Position numbers and translations under genes: made by a program
Part shown: piece after piece, positions 9,008 through 17,889 of the stretch
Layout: every line of letters starts with the position of its first letter
Position numbering within the stretch: position 1 is the first letter of the stretch
Notes under the pieces: generated by a model
What the model saw: the letters and a program-made list of their open reading frames with translations, nothing else
Told to the model about the DNA's origin: nothing
Databases searched by the model: none
From: Actinophytocola oryzae
GTDB taxonomy: Bacteria; Actinomycetota; Actinomycetes; Mycobacteriales; Pseudonocardiaceae
Reading direction: 5' to 3'
DNA length: 64,000 nucleotides
Assembly (NCBI RefSeq): GCF_004364325.1
Contig: NZ_SOCP01000019.1
Location: 155,521 to 219,520 of the forward strand

Positions 9008-10909
9008 ATGGACAGCGTGATTCGTTCCGGTTCCGGCGATGAGGACGCTGAGGAGCGCGGTGGCCGCCGCTCCGGCAAGAAGCGTCGCCGTAGCTGGACG
9101 AAACAGGCCGCACCCAGCTGGCAGCCACCCCGGCAGCAGCCTCCGGCGAACCCCACCCGCGCGTACGAGCAGCCGCGTGAGGAGCCGCTGACCGGCGCGA
9201 TCCCCGCGCCGAGCCGCTACCCGCAGGACGACCAGCGCAGGACGCGCCCCGTCCGTCGCGAGCCGCCCCCTCCGGCACAGCCGAGGAACTGGCGTGAGGT
9301 GCCACCGCCCCGTCGCCAGCTGCCGCCCGTGCCGCCGACCCGGCCGATGGACTACTCCTACGACGGCGCCCCGCCCGAGACCTACGGCTCCGACGGCTAC
9401 GCCCCCGACCACCAGGGGCCCCGCGACCAGCAGAGTCGCCGTGAGCAGCCGCCGGCCGAGCCTCGGCAGCCGCCGCCGACCACGGTCGCGCCGCCGCCGG
9501 GTCCCGGCTTCCCGAAGAAGCTGACGGTCACCCGGGTCGCCGCGATCCGTTCCAGGGAGCTGAGCGGCAAGGCGGCCGCCGCGTTCAAGCGGGCCGTGAA
9601 CGCCGACGGCGCCGACAAGTCCGGGCTCACCGCGCTCACCTACGCGACGATGCTCAACTACGCGAGCGACGCGGCGATGGCCGTCGCGCTCGCGAACACG
9701 CTCTTCTTCTCCGCCGCGTCCGCGGACTCGTCCAAGGGCAAGGTCGCGCTCTACCTGCTGATCACCATCGCGCCGTTCGCGCTGGTCGCGCCGGTCATCG
9801 GCCCGATGCTGGACCGCATCCAGCGCGGCAGGCGGCTCGCGATGTGCGTGACGTCGATCGGGCAGCTGCTCGCGTGCGTCGTGATGGCCACCAACTTCGA
9901 CGGCTGGCTGCTCTATCCCGCGGCACTCGCGAAGATGGTGCTGTCCAAGTCCTTCACGGTGCTCAAGGCCGCGGTGACACCGAGGGTCGTGCCACCGGAC
10001 ATCACGCTCAGCAAGACCAACGCGCGGCTCACCACGTTCGGCCTGGTCGGCGGCGCGGCGTTCGGCGCGGTCGCCACGCTCGTGCTGCAGATCTTCGACT
10101 CGGCGGGCGCGCTGTGGTTCACCGCGCTCATCTGCGGGATCGGCGCCGCGCAGGCCATGCGGATCCCGGCGTGGGTCGAGGTCACCGAGGGTGAGGTCCC
10201 GGCCTCGCTCGCCGCGCACCCCGAGAAGCCGCGCCGACAACCCATGGGTAAGAACGTCGTCGTCGCACTGGCGGGCAACGGCACCATCCGTGTGCTCACC
10301 GGCTTCCTGATGATGTTCTCCGCGTTCGCGGTGCGGGCGCAGACCGAGGGACACGCGTTCCAACAGCTGCTGCTGCTCGGCGTCATCGCGGGAGCGGCGG
10401 GCGCCGGCAGCTTCGTCGGCAACGGCATCGGCGCACGTGTGCACCTGGGGCGCACCGACCAGATCGTGCTGAGCTGCATCATCGGCTGTATCGCGTCGAC
10501 GGTCGTCGCGATGGTCATGCCGGGCATCACGACGGCCGCGATCGTCGGTCTCGTCGGTGCCACGGCCAGCGCGCTCGCGAAGAACAGCCTCGACGCCGCG
10601 ATCCAGGACGACCTGCCGGAGGAGTCACGCGCCTCCGCGTTCGGGCGGTCGGAGACGGTCCTGCAGCTGGCCTGGGTGTTCGGCGGCGCGCTGGGTGTGC
10701 TGCTGCCGCCGACGTTCTGGCTCGGGTTCCTCGTGGTCTCCGTCCTGCTGGGGGTCGGGTTGGCGCAGACCCTCTTGACTCGCAAGGGCCAGTCGCTCCT
10801 GCCGTGGTTCGGCGGCGAGCGGCCGGTGCGGCCGTGGCGGACACCGACCGGGCCGCAGGTGGCCGCCTTCCACGAGGGGGCACCCGAGGGGCCCGAGGAC
10901 CGCACGTAG
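9008..10909 (+). CDS. MFS transporter with long Pro/Arg-rich cytoplasmic N-terminus
   Basis: A 633-residue protein. The first ~170 residues are hydrophilic, rich in Pro, Arg and Gln, and probably disordered and cytoplasmic. From about residue 210 come twelve or so hydrophobic segments in the MFS arrangement, with GPMLDRIQRGRR as the loop-2/3-like cytoplasmic signature. Related actinobacterial proteins (Rv0876c in M. tuberculosis, from memory) keep the same position beside a DUF2771 lipoprotein. The start at ATG 9008 follows GGGCAGG; a GTG at 9017 is the alternative. The substrate is unknown. DUF2771 follows 10 bp downstream, so the two probably form an operon. Confidence 0.82.
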   Translation: MDSVIRSGSGDEDAEERGGRRSGKKRRRSWTKQAAPSWQPPRQQPPANPTRAYEQPREEPLTGAIPAPSRYPQDDQRRTRPVRREPPPPAQPRNWREVPPPRRQLPPVPPTRPMDYSYDGAPPETYGSDGYAPDHQGPRDQQSRREQPPAEPRQPPPTTVAPPPGPGFPKKLTVTRVAAIRSRELSGKAAAAFKRAVNADGADKSGLTALTYATMLNYASDAAMAVALANTLFFSAASADSSKGKVALYLLITIAPFALVAPVIGPMLDRIQRGRRLAMCVTSIGQLLACVVMATNFDGWLLYPAALAKMVLSKSFTVLKAAVTPRVVPPDITLSKTNARLTTFGLVGGAAFGAVATLVLQIFDSAGALWFTALICGIGAAQAMRIPAWVEVTEGEVPASLAAHPEKPRRQPMGKNVVVALAGNGTIRVLTGFLMMFSAFAVRAQTEGHAFQQLLLLGVIAGAAGAGSFVGNGIGARVHLGRTDQIVLSCIIGCIASTVVAMVMPGITTAAIVGLVGATASALAKNSLDAAIQDDLPEESRASAFGRSETVLQLAWVFGGALGVLLPPTFWLGFLVVSVLLGVGLAQTLLTRKGQSLLPWFGGERPVRPWRTPTGPQVAAFHEGAPEGPEDRT

Positions 10910-10919
10910 GCTCGTCGCC

Positions 10920-11396
10920 GTGCGCAAGCTGCTCGTCGTCGTGGTGTTGGTGCTGGCCGGGTGCTCGTCGAACGAACCGCCGGCTGCCGTGCCGCGACCC
11001 AGGATCGACTTCACGATCGCGGAGCAGAAGGTGACCGCGAAGCCGTTCCTGTACTGCGATGTCAAGGTCGAGGACTGCCGCCGCGACAACGCCGCGATGA
11101 TCAAGCGCCCGGTGCCGCCCGGCACGTCGGTGAAGATCACCGTGCCCAAGGAGGTCGCCGACACGCCGTGGTCGGTGGTCATCCAGTACAGGACCGCGAC
11201 CGGGGAGCAGAAGGCGCCCGTCACCGTCGCGACCTTCGGGCCGGGCAAGCAGACGTCGTTCGAGGCGCTCCCCACCGAACCGGGTGCGCAGCTGCAGACG
11301 GTCGAGGTCAAGCAGGCGGGCGGCGTGCTCGTGCAGGGCGACAACGGGCCGGAGCCGGTGACCCGCGCGGCGTGGTCCCTGCAAGTTACCGCCTAG
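10920..11396 (+). CDS. DUF2771 family lipoprotein
   Basis: Encodes 158 residues from the GTG at 10920. The signal VRKLLVVVVLVLAGCSS has a clear lipobox (LAGC), so the mature protein would be an acylated surface protein. The remainder contains a CDVKVEDC cysteine pair, KITVPKEVADTPWSVVIQY and a C-terminal WSLQVTA, the pattern of actinobacterial DUF2771. Function is unknown. Ten bases separate it from the MFS gene, suggesting joint transcription and possibly a role as an accessory factor of that transporter (inference from conserved adjacency). Confidence 0.82.
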   Translation: MRKLLVVVVLVLAGCSSNEPPAAVPRPRIDFTIAEQKVTAKPFLYCDVKVEDCRRDNAAMIKRPVPPGTSVKITVPKEVADTPWSVVIQYRTATGEQKAPVTVATFGPGKQTSFEALPTEPGAQLQTVEVKQAGGVLVQGDNGPEPVTRAAWSLQVTA

Positions 11397-11464
11397 TGGA
11401 GGATGGACACGTTCCACGCCTGACGTGACACTTGTTCACGTTCAGTCCGGCTGGAGGTGTGTCG

Positions 11465-12310
11465 ATGAAGACCGCTCGGCTTTCCCTGCTCATCGCCCTG
11501 TTCGCCACGTTCCTCGTGACGGGCACCGCCAACGCCGCCGCGCCCCGGTACGTCGCGCTCGGCGACTCCGCGGCGTCCGGTCCCCTGATCCCGGCGCCCG
11601 ACCTGACGGCGGTCGGGTGCTTCCGCTCCACCAACAACTACCCGAAACTGGTCGCCCGGCAGCTCGGCGTGCCGATCACGGACGTGACGTGCTCCGGCGC
11701 GGACACGGGCGACATGACCGCCTCGCAGAGCACCGACTTCGGTGACGTGCCACCACAGCTCGACGCGCTCGGCGCCGACACCACGCTGGTCACGCTGCAG
11801 ATCGGCGGCAACGACGCCGGGCTCGTAGGGCTCGCCGAGTCGTGCCTGAACCTGCTGCCGGAGATCTTCGGCGGCACGTCCTGTAAGGACACCAACACCG
11901 CGGGCGGCGGTGACGTCTACGGCGACCGCGTCAACGGCGTCGGCCCGAAGGTCGGCTCGGTGCTCGACGGCATCCACGAGCGGGCACCCGGGGCACGGGT
12001 GTTCGTCGTCGGCTACACGACGTACCTGCCGCCAGGCGGCTGCTACCCGAGGGTGCAGGTGTGGCCGAGGGACGCGGACTACGTCCAGGCGAAGATCGAC
12101 CAGCTGAACCAGGTCCTCGCGGACGCGGCGGCCGCGCACGGCGCGACCTACGTCGACATCCGGACGCCGGGGATCGGCAAGGACGTCTGCAAGTCGTCGC
12201 TCGTGCGCTGGACCGAGCCGTTCATCCCGGCCAACATCGCCGCGCCGCTGCACCCGAACGCGACGGGGATGGCGGGCATGGCGACGGTGGTCGCGGCAGC
12301 GGTCGCCTGA
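11465..12310 (+). CDS. Secreted SGNH/GDSL hydrolase (lipase/esterase)
   Basis: The ATG at 11465 follows CTGGAGGTG and gives 281 residues. A Sec signal peptide (MKTARLSLLIALFATFLV, cleavage after TANA) is followed by the SGNH blocks: ALGDSAASG (catalytic Ser), block III GGND, and LHPN near the C-terminus (catalytic His). Six cysteines in the mature part suggest disulphides, as in secreted Streptomyces lipases of this family. The product is therefore an extracellular esterase or lipase; the natural substrate is not evident. It is the last gene before a large hairpin terminator. Confidence 0.9.
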   Translation: MKTARLSLLIALFATFLVTGTANAAAPRYVALGDSAASGPLIPAPDLTAVGCFRSTNNYPKLVARQLGVPITDVTCSGADTGDMTASQSTDFGDVPPQLDALGADTTLVTLQIGGNDAGLVGLAESCLNLLPEIFGGTSCKDTNTAGGGDVYGDRVNGVGPKVGSVLDGIHERAPGARVFVVGYTTYLPPGGCYPRVQVWPRDADYVQAKIDQLNQVLADAAAAHGATYVDIRTPGIGKDVCKSSLVRWTEPFIPANIAAPLHPNATGMAGMATVVAAAVA

Positions 12311-12336
12311 CCGCACGCGGGTGTCCCACCGCTGAA

Positions 12337-12402
12337 GCCGCCGTGGTCACCGGGGAACAGACTCGGCGCGCTGCCGAGCCGTTCCCCCAGTACCACGGCG
12401 GC
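12337..12402. terminator. Large nested hairpin between convergent genes
   Basis: A 66-bp palindrome made of three stacked stems: 11 bp outer (GCCGCCGTGGT / ACCACGGCGGC), 7 bp middle (GGGGAAC / GTTCCCC) and 6 bp inner (CTCGGC / GCCGAG) around a GCGCT loop, separated by small internal loops. It lies between the converging hydrolase and cold-shock genes and lacks a T-run, so it may be a bidirectional terminator. Confidence 0.7.
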
Positions 12403-12460
12403 ACGGGCGGACGCTGGTGATCGTGTTGCGCGGTAGGAACTCCGCGTCGACCGGAACCGC

Positions 12461-12847
12461 TCAGGGATCGAGCTCCCTGGCGACCGCGCGGACCACGTCG
12501 GCGACACGCTTGGTGGCCTTGCGGTCGGGATAGCGGCCGCGGCGCAGGTCCGGCTGGACCTTCGCCTCAAGCAGCTTGATCATGTCCTCGATCAGGCCGT
12601 GCAGCTCCTCGGCAGGGCGACGCCGCGCCTCGGCGACCGACGGCGGCGGGTCGAGCAACCGCACGGACAGGGCCTGCGGCCCTCGACGACCGTCGGCGAC
12701 GCCGAACTCGATGCGTTGACCGGCTTTCAGGCCGGGAACCCCGGCCGGCAGGGCGGAAGAACGGACGTAGACGTCTTCGCCCCCGTCCTGTGTGACGAAC
12801 CCGAAGCCCTTCTCCGAGTCGTACCACTTGACCTTTCCGGTCGGCAC
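12461..12847 (-). CDS. Cold-shock domain protein with C-terminal extension
   Basis: Encodes 128 residues from the GTG at 12847, five bases after GGAGGTGACC. Residues 1-65 are a cold-shock domain: GKVKWYDSEKGFGFVTQD contains RNP-1 (KGFGFV), and VYVRSSAL takes the place of RNP-2 (usually V-F-V-H-x-S). The C-terminal half is helical and basic, longer than the single-domain CspA (~67 residues) but like mycobacterial CspB (Rv0871, 135 residues from memory). It likely acts as an RNA chaperone or nucleic-acid binder in the cytoplasm. It lies downstream of the exonuclease on the same strand with a 100-bp gap that can hold its own promoter. Confidence 0.88.
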   Translation of the reverse strand: MPTGKVKWYDSEKGFGFVTQDGGEDVYVRSSALPAGVPGLKAGQRIEFGVADGRRGPQALSVRLLDPPPSVAEARRRPAEELHGLIEDMIKLLEAKVQPDLRRGRYPDRKATKRVADVVRAVARELDP

Positions 12848-12947
12848 AACGGTCACCTCCACACACAAATGAACGCGCCCCAGGGCGTACCCAGGACGCG
12901 TCCTTCCAGCCTAGGCCACTTCTCGGTGCGGGGGGTAGCCGGTTATC

Positions 12948-13490
12948 TCACCATGCGTCCATCGCCCGCAGGTGAAGGACCAGCGCGGCGATGTTCCAGG
13001 AGTCGTCGTCGCCGCGGTGGTGGCGGCCCTCCAGTGGGAGGCCGGCCAGCGCGAGAGCCTGGGCCATGCCAGGCCTTTTGCGCAGCTCGTGCGCCTCGGT
13101 GAACCTGAGCTTGGCGTTGGTGTGGTCGTTGGTGAACGGGTACTCGACGTTGGTGTGCTCGCACTGCCGCGTGAACTGCTTGCGGTCGTAGTCGCCCCAG
13201 CTCGCCCACGGTGTCGTGTTGGTGTGGTGGTCCCTGGCGAGGATCCGGCACGCCTCGGCGAAGGGGACGCCCTGATCGACCTCGTCCTGGGTGAGGCCCG
13301 TCAGCTCGGTGCAGAAGGCGCTGACCCGGGAACGCCGCGGCCGCACCAGGATGCGGTGCTTCGCGACGCGGGTGCGCGCGGCGAGGTCGACGACGGTGAG
13401 GCCGATCTCGATGATCTCGTTGACCTGGCCTGGTGGGGGTTGCCCGTCCCAGCAGGTCGCCTCCACGTCGACGACGTTGATCAGGCTCAC
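12948..13490 (-). CDS. DEDDh 3'-5' exonuclease (KapD/ERI-1-like)
   Basis: The GTG at 13490 gives 180 residues. The DEDDh catalytic pattern is visible: Exo I VVDVEATCWDG (D-x-E), Exo II with WGDYDRKQF, and Exo III-like H-R-G-D-D-D near LEGRHHRGDDDSWN. The CWDG and NEIIEIGL segments are typical of the ERI-1/KapD branch. Family members degrade RNA or DNA 3' ends; the target here is unknown. There is no ribosome site, but a TACACT box 7 bp upstream of the GTG suggests a leaderless mRNA. Longer in-frame starts exist as far as 13793 but the added sequence is not protein-like. Confidence 0.85.
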   Translation of the reverse strand: MSLINVVDVEATCWDGQPPPGQVNEIIEIGLTVVDLAARTRVAKHRILVRPRRSRVSAFCTELTGLTQDEVDQGVPFAEACRILARDHHTNTTPWASWGDYDRKQFTRQCEHTNVEYPFTNDHTNAKLRFTEAHELRKRPGMAQALALAGLPLEGRHHRGDDDSWNIAALVLHLRAMDAW

Positions 13491-13497
13491 GGGGGGC

Positions 13498-13503
13498 AGT
13501 GTA
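13498..13503 (-). promoter_or_regulatory. -10 box for a leaderless exonuclease transcript
   Basis: TACACT on the reverse strand lies 7 bp before the GTG start at 13490, the expected distance for transcription starting at the start codon. The gene has no Shine-Dalgarno sequence, which agrees with leaderless translation. Confidence 0.5.
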
Positions 13504-13837
13504 GGGACGGCGTCGCGGAAAGGTGACCCAGTTTTCTGGCCGCTGGGGATGATGGGTTCGTGCATATCGCCGACTGGCGGACCGATCAGGTGCGCGACAC
13601 GGACGAGGTTGTGCGGTGGCGGCCCCGGATCCCTGTTTCGCAGGGCACGAGCTGGGCTTCGAGCGTGTGGTGGGTTCGGCGCTGGACTTCGGCGGCAGCG
13701 GGTACTGGGCCGCGTGCGGAATCGCCTGGCCTGAAGCCGGACTCCCCGCGACGGGGTGTCGCGTCCCACCGCGTATCCGATTTCGGTTGGCATTTCCAGC
13801 GCACAGCGGAGTTCCGGCTTGGTGCCCTGTACACGAC
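13504..13837. other. Gap without an intact gene, possible decayed coding DNA
   Basis: About 330 bp between the exonuclease and the acyl-CoA synthetase. The forward strand shows protein-like pieces in changing frames: VHIADWRTDQVRDTDEV from 13560, then ALDFGGSGYWAACGIAW in another frame (about 13680-13730), then VSDFGWHFQRTAEFRLGAL back in the first (about 13770-13830). This may be a frameshifted remnant of a small gene, but I do not recognise the protein and the evidence is weak. Confidence 0.3.
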
Positions 13838-15493
13838 TCAGGCGTGTCGGGTCGCCGCCACCTTTTCGAGGCCCAGTAGCTCCACCGACTTCTCGCGCAT
13901 CTCGACCTTGCGGATCTTGCCCGTGACGGTCATCGGGAACTCGTCGACGACGTGCACGTAGCGGGGAACCTTGTAGTGGGCCAGCTTGCCCTGGCAGAAC
14001 TCGCGGACGGTCTCGGCGGTCAGCGGGGTCGCGCCCTCCCGCATGCGGATCCAGACCATCAGCTCCTCGCCGAACCGCTCGTCCGGCACGCCGACGACCT
14101 GTGCGTCGAGGATGTCGGGATGCGTGTAAAGGAACTCCTCTATCTCACGCGGATACACGTTCTCACCACCGCGGATCACCATGTCCTTGATGCGTCCGGT
14201 GATGTTGAGGTAGCCGTCGTCGTCCATCACCGCGAGGTCGCCGGTGTGCATCCAGCGTGCCGCGTCGATGGCCTCGGCCGTCTTGTCCTTCTGCTCCCAG
14301 TAGCCGAGCATCACCGAGTAGCCGCGGGTGCAGAGCTCTCCCGGCGTGCCGCGGGGCGCCGTCAGGCCCGTCTCCGGGTCCACCACCTTGACCTCCAGGT
14401 GCGGCATCACCCGGCCGACCGTGGAGACGCGACGGTCCAGCGAGTCGTCGGCGCGGGTCTGGGTGGACACCGGCGAGGTCTCGGTCATGCCGTACGCGAT
14501 GGTCACCTCGGCCATGCCCATGCGGTCGATCACCTGCTTCATGACCTCGACCGGGCACGGTGAACCGGCCATGATCCCCGTGCGCAGGGTGGACAGGTCG
14601 TGCGACGCGAAGCTCGGGTCGGCCAGCTCGGCGATGAACATCGTCGGGACGCCGTACAGGGACGTGCATTTCTCGGCCGCCACCGCCGCCAGTGTCGTGG
14701 CTGGCTCGAAACCCGGCGCGGGAATCACCATGCACGCGCCGTGGGACGTCGCTGCCAGGTTTCCCATCACCATTCCGAAGCAGTGGTAGAAAGGCACCGG
14801 AATGCAGATCCGGTCGGCTTCGGTGTAGGTGCACATCTCGCCGACGAAGAACCCGTTGTTGAGGATGTTGTGGTGCGAGAGGGTGGCGCCCTTCGGGAAG
14901 CCCGTGGTGCCGGACGTGTACTGCAGGTTGATCGGGTCGTCCGCCGACAGCTCGGCCTGCAACTCGTCAAGCAGCGCCGCCGAACCGCCCCGGCCGATGG
15001 CGACCAGGGACGTCCACTCCTCCTGGCCGATGAGGATCACGTCCTCGAGCGCCGGGCACTCGGGGCGGACCTCCTCGATCATGCCCGCGTAGTCCGACGT
15101 CCTGAAGCTCGGCGCGGCGACCAGGGTCCGGACGCCTGCCTGGTTCAGCACGTACTTCAGCTCGTGCACCCGGTAGGCCGGATTGATGTTCACGAGGATC
15201 GCGCCGATCTTCGCGGTCGCGTACTGCGTGAACGTCCACTCGGCACAGTTCGGCGCCCAGATGCCCACCCTGTCGCCCTTGCCGACGCCGAGGTCCACCA
15301 GGCCCTTGGCCACGGCGTTGACCTCCTCGGCCAGCTGGCGGTAGGTCCACCGCCTGCCCGTCGCGAACTCGACAAGGGCCTCGCGGTCGCCGAACGCGGC
15401 CACCGTGCGGTCGAAGTTGTCACCGATCGTGTCCCCGAGCAGCGGCTTCTCGGACGTACCCGACACGTAGCTCGGCACCGCAGGCGTCGTCAT
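13838..15493 (-). CDS. Fatty-acyl-CoA synthetase (AMP-binding, FadD-type)
   Basis: A 551-residue ANL-superfamily enzyme from the ATG at 15493. The phosphate-binding loop YTSGTTGFPKG is at residues 192-202, YGMTETSP at about 333 and the GRIKDMVIRGGENVYP hinge region near 435; the C-terminal MTVTGKIRK carries the catalytic lysine (about 529). It activates a carboxylic acid with ATP to an acyl-adenylate and transfers it to CoA. Length and the NINPAYRVHELKYVLNQ segment fit medium/long-chain FadD enzymes (FadD35-like). It stands alone on this strand; the STAS gene diverges from it across 59 bp. Confidence 0.92.
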   Translation of the reverse strand: MTTPAVPSYVSGTSEKPLLGDTIGDNFDRTVAAFGDREALVEFATGRRWTYRQLAEEVNAVAKGLVDLGVGKGDRVGIWAPNCAEWTFTQYATAKIGAILVNINPAYRVHELKYVLNQAGVRTLVAAPSFRTSDYAGMIEEVRPECPALEDVILIGQEEWTSLVAIGRGGSAALLDELQAELSADDPINLQYTSGTTGFPKGATLSHHNILNNGFFVGEMCTYTEADRICIPVPFYHCFGMVMGNLAATSHGACMVIPAPGFEPATTLAAVAAEKCTSLYGVPTMFIAELADPSFASHDLSTLRTGIMAGSPCPVEVMKQVIDRMGMAEVTIAYGMTETSPVSTQTRADDSLDRRVSTVGRVMPHLEVKVVDPETGLTAPRGTPGELCTRGYSVMLGYWEQKDKTAEAIDAARWMHTGDLAVMDDDGYLNITGRIKDMVIRGGENVYPREIEEFLYTHPDILDAQVVGVPDERFGEELMVWIRMREGATPLTAETVREFCQGKLAHYKVPRYVHVVDEFPMTVTGKIRKVEMREKSVELLGLEKVAATRHA

Positions 15494-15552
15494 TGGTCCA
15501 CGGTAACCTCGTTCGTCAACACCGTGCCCCCGCCATCAGCGAGGATGTACAC

Positions 15553-15855
15553 ATGAGCCTCGCGATCACCGTGATCGGCTCTCACGTGGAGCTGAACGGC
15601 GCGGTCGACGTGCAGACAGCGCCTGCGCTGCAAGCCGAACTGGTCGAGCTGATCAACGCGGCAGGCCCGGGCACCCGGCTGAGACTGGACCTCGGCGACG
15701 TGACGCTGCTGGACTCCAACGGCCTGTCCGTGCTGCTCGAGGCGCACAAGCTCGCGGCGGCGCAGGACGTGGTGCTCGTGCTGGCCGCGGTTCCCCGCCA
15801 CGTCGAGCGCACCCTGAGCATCACCGGCCTGGACGCGGTACTGCACATCGCCTAG
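15553..15855 (+). CDS. STAS-domain anti-anti-sigma factor
   Basis: Encodes 100 residues from ATG 15553, preceded by GAGG. The whole protein is a STAS domain, with the LLDSNGLSVLLEAHK motif; Ser55 is in the position phosphorylated by anti-sigma kinases in SpoIIAA/RsbV proteins. It should bind and neutralise a RsbW-type anti-sigma factor when unphosphorylated. No kinase, phosphatase or sigma factor is adjacent, so the partner lies elsewhere. Its stop codon overlaps that of the converging zinc-ribbon gene in a shared CTAG. Confidence 0.88.
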   Translation: MSLAITVIGSHVELNGAVDVQTAPALQAELVELINAAGPGTRLRLDLGDVTLLDSNGLSVLLEAHKLAAAQDVVLVLAAVPRHVERTLSITGLDAVLHIA

Positions 15856-16079
15856 GCGGGTGGCACGAAGCCGGGGACCCAACCCGGGTCGTCGGACTCG
15901 CCGCAGACCGGGCAGGACTCCTCGACGAGCACGCCTGGCGACTTCTCCCTGATCACCATGCCCGAACCAGGGATGATCATGGGTCGCACCTCGCCGCTGT
16001 CCGCGCGGAACTGGGTCGTCTGCCGGCACCCGTGGCACACGGTGCGCGCCGGTGGCACGTCGGTAGTCACCCTGTACAT
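15852..16079 (-). CDS. Small zinc-ribbon-like protein, unknown function
   Basis: Encodes 75 residues from ATG 16079. Two CxxC knuckles (Cys15/Cys18 and Cys56/Cys59) about 38 residues apart are likely to bind one zinc ion. The middle (VRPMIIPGSGMVIREKS) is neutral. I do not recognise a named family; the spacing and short length suggest a rubredoxin/zinc-ribbon type adaptor. Stop codons of this gene and the STAS gene overlap (CTAG), leaving no room for a terminator between them. Coding status rests on the conserved-looking cysteine layout and codon use. Confidence 0.65.
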   Translation of the reverse strand: MYRVTTDVPPARTVCHGCRQTTQFRADSGEVRPMIIPGSGMVIREKSPGVLVEESCPVCGESDDPGWVPGFVPPA

Positions 16080-16194
16080 CTAACGGCTGTCGACCCTCCG
16101 GCGCGACAACAGGTGGATTCCCGGGGGATCTGGTGACGCCCGGCGCTCGGATCGAGGGGGCCGTGGGCCGCGCAAACGCTTGCGGCGGATACCG

Positions 16195-17001
16195 CTATGA
16201 CGGGTGCCAGGGCAGCTCGACCACCAGGCACGGGCCGCCGACGAAGACGCCGCCGTCGACGCCGAGGGCCTTGCCGCCCGCGTACTCGTACGGGCTGTCC
16301 ACCATGGCGGGCGCGATGCCCAGCTGGTCGGCGATCACCGAGTGTCCGTGGACGACCTGCTCACCGCCGAGCACGGTCAGCAGCTGGGTGGCGACGTCGG
16401 CGCCGTTCGGGCCGCGGAAGGCGTGGCGGGTCGTCAGCCGTCGCCAGACCTCCCACCACTCGACCAGGTCGTCCGAGTCGAGGACGTCCTGGATGTTCTC
16501 GTTGATCTCGTCGATCTCAGAGCCCCACACGAGGTACTCGAGGGTGTCCGAGTGCATCAGCAGGTGCCTGCCGACCAGCTCGACGGCCGGCCGGGTGACC
16601 AGCCACTCGATGTGCTCGTCGGTGACCGCCTCCTGGTCGGTGGGCTGGCCGCCGTTCATCTCCCAGCTGCGGGCGAAGCTGCGCGGGCCGAAGTCGGAGG
16701 GGACCTCCGTGTCGCCGAACCTGTGCATGCCGAGCAGCAGGATCTCGTGGTTGCCCAGCAGTGCCTCCACCTGGCCACCCGCGTCCGCCGCCTCCTCGGA
16801 CAGGCGCATGACCAGGTCGATCACGCCGATGCCGTCCGGACCGCGGTCCACGAAGTCACCGAGGAACCACAGGTGGGTGTCCTCGCCGCACCAGGTCGCC
16901 TCCTCGTCGACCAGCCCCGCCTCGGCGAGTGCGGCGAGCAGTTCGTCAAGATGCCCGTGCACGTCGCCGACGACATAGGTCGACGGTCCTTCTTGCTGCA
17001 C
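16195..17001 (-). CDS. Metallophosphoesterase (calcineurin-like)
   Basis: Encodes 268 residues from the GTG at 17001. All metal-binding motifs of the PPP-like phosphoesterase fold are present in order: GDVHGH (about residue 12), GDFVDRG (about 48), GNHE (about 83) and the later VVHGHS. The protein has a ~60-residue insert between the GNHE and HGH motifs and resembles cytoplasmic Ser/Thr protein phosphatases or ApaH-like enzymes. Substrate cannot be told from sequence. The HAD phosphatase gene is upstream on the same strand with a 52-bp gap. Confidence 0.88.
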   Translation of the reverse strand: MQQEGPSTYVVGDVHGHLDELLAALAEAGLVDEEATWCGEDTHLWFLGDFVDRGPDGIGVIDLVMRLSEEAADAGGQVEALLGNHEILLLGMHRFGDTEVPSDFGPRSFARSWEMNGGQPTDQEAVTDEHIEWLVTRPAVELVGRHLLMHSDTLEYLVWGSEIDEINENIQDVLDSDDLVEWWEVWRRLTTRHAFRGPNGADVATQLLTVLGGEQVVHGHSVIADQLGIAPAMVDSPYEYAGGKALGVDGGVFVGGPCLVVELPWHPS

Positions 17002-17053
17002 GACTCGACAATATGCCAGGTCCTAATACGTCCGTACCGGCCTTCGGCAGGAA

Positions 17054-17848
17054 CTATCCCGGAAAGGGGTCGTCAGCCGACCCGACCAGGTCACCGACCG
17101 AGTCGATCACCCGGTTCGGCCGGTAGGGAAACAGCTCCGCCGTGTCCGCCGACGAAATGCCCGAGAGCACCAGAATCGTGTGCAGACCGGCCTCCAGACC
17201 GGACCTGACGTCGGTGTCCATGCGGTCGCCGATCATGAGCGTCGTCTCGGAGTGCGCGCCGAGGGAGTTGAGCGCGGACCGCATCATCAGGGGGTTGGGC
17301 TTGCCGACGAAGTACGGCGCACGGCCCGTCGCCCGCTCGATCAGTGCCGCGACCGAGCCCGTGGCCGGCAGTGAGCCCTCACGGGATGGGCCGGTCGCGT
17401 CGGGGTTCGTCGCTATGAACCGGGCACCACCCTCGACCAGCCGGATCGCGTTCGTGATGGCGGTGAAGCTGTACGTGCGGGTCTCGCCGAGCACGACGTA
17501 GTCCGGGTCACGGTCGGTGAGCACGTAGCCGATCTCGTGCAGCGCGGTCGTCAGCCCTGCCTCGCCGATGACGAAGGCCGTGCCGTTCGGCCGCTGCGTG
17601 TCGAGGAACCTGGCGGTCGCGAGCGCCGAGGTCCAGATGCGGTCCTCCGGCACGTCCAGGCCGGTCCGGTGGAGGCGTGCCCGCAGGTCACGCTGGGTGT
17701 AGATGGAGTTGTTCGTCAGGACGAGGAACTCCATCTCCTTGGCCCGCAGCTCCTCGATGAGCTTGTCGGCGCCCGGGATGAGGTGCTCCTCGTGCACCAG
17801 CACCCCGTCCATGTCCATCAGGTAGGTCCATTTGCGCTGTTCGGCCAT
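17054..17848 (-). CDS. HAD-IIA family phosphatase (NagD-like)
   Basis: Encodes 264 residues from ATG 17848. HAD motif I MDMDGVLV (nucleophile and acid Asp), motif II VLTNNS, the lysine motif VGKPNPLMM and motif IV MIGDRMDTDV are all intact, in the order and spacing of class IIA (NagD/p-nitrophenylphosphatase) enzymes with a C2 cap. It dephosphorylates small phosphorylated metabolites in the cytoplasm. The gene is divergent from moaD; the 41-bp interval must hold both promoters. Confidence 0.9.
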   Translation of the reverse strand: MAEQRKWTYLMDMDGVLVHEEHLIPGADKLIEELRAKEMEFLVLTNNSIYTQRDLRARLHRTGLDVPEDRIWTSALATARFLDTQRPNGTAFVIGEAGLTTALHEIGYVLTDRDPDYVVLGETRTYSFTAITNAIRLVEGGARFIATNPDATGPSREGSLPATGSVAALIERATGRAPYFVGKPNPLMMRSALNSLGAHSETTLMIGDRMDTDVRSGLEAGLHTILVLSGISSADTAELFPYRPNRVIDSVGDLVGSADDPFPG

Positions 17849-17889
17849 GCGTCCATGGTCGCAGGCGCCGCGCGACTAGCCTGTGACAC

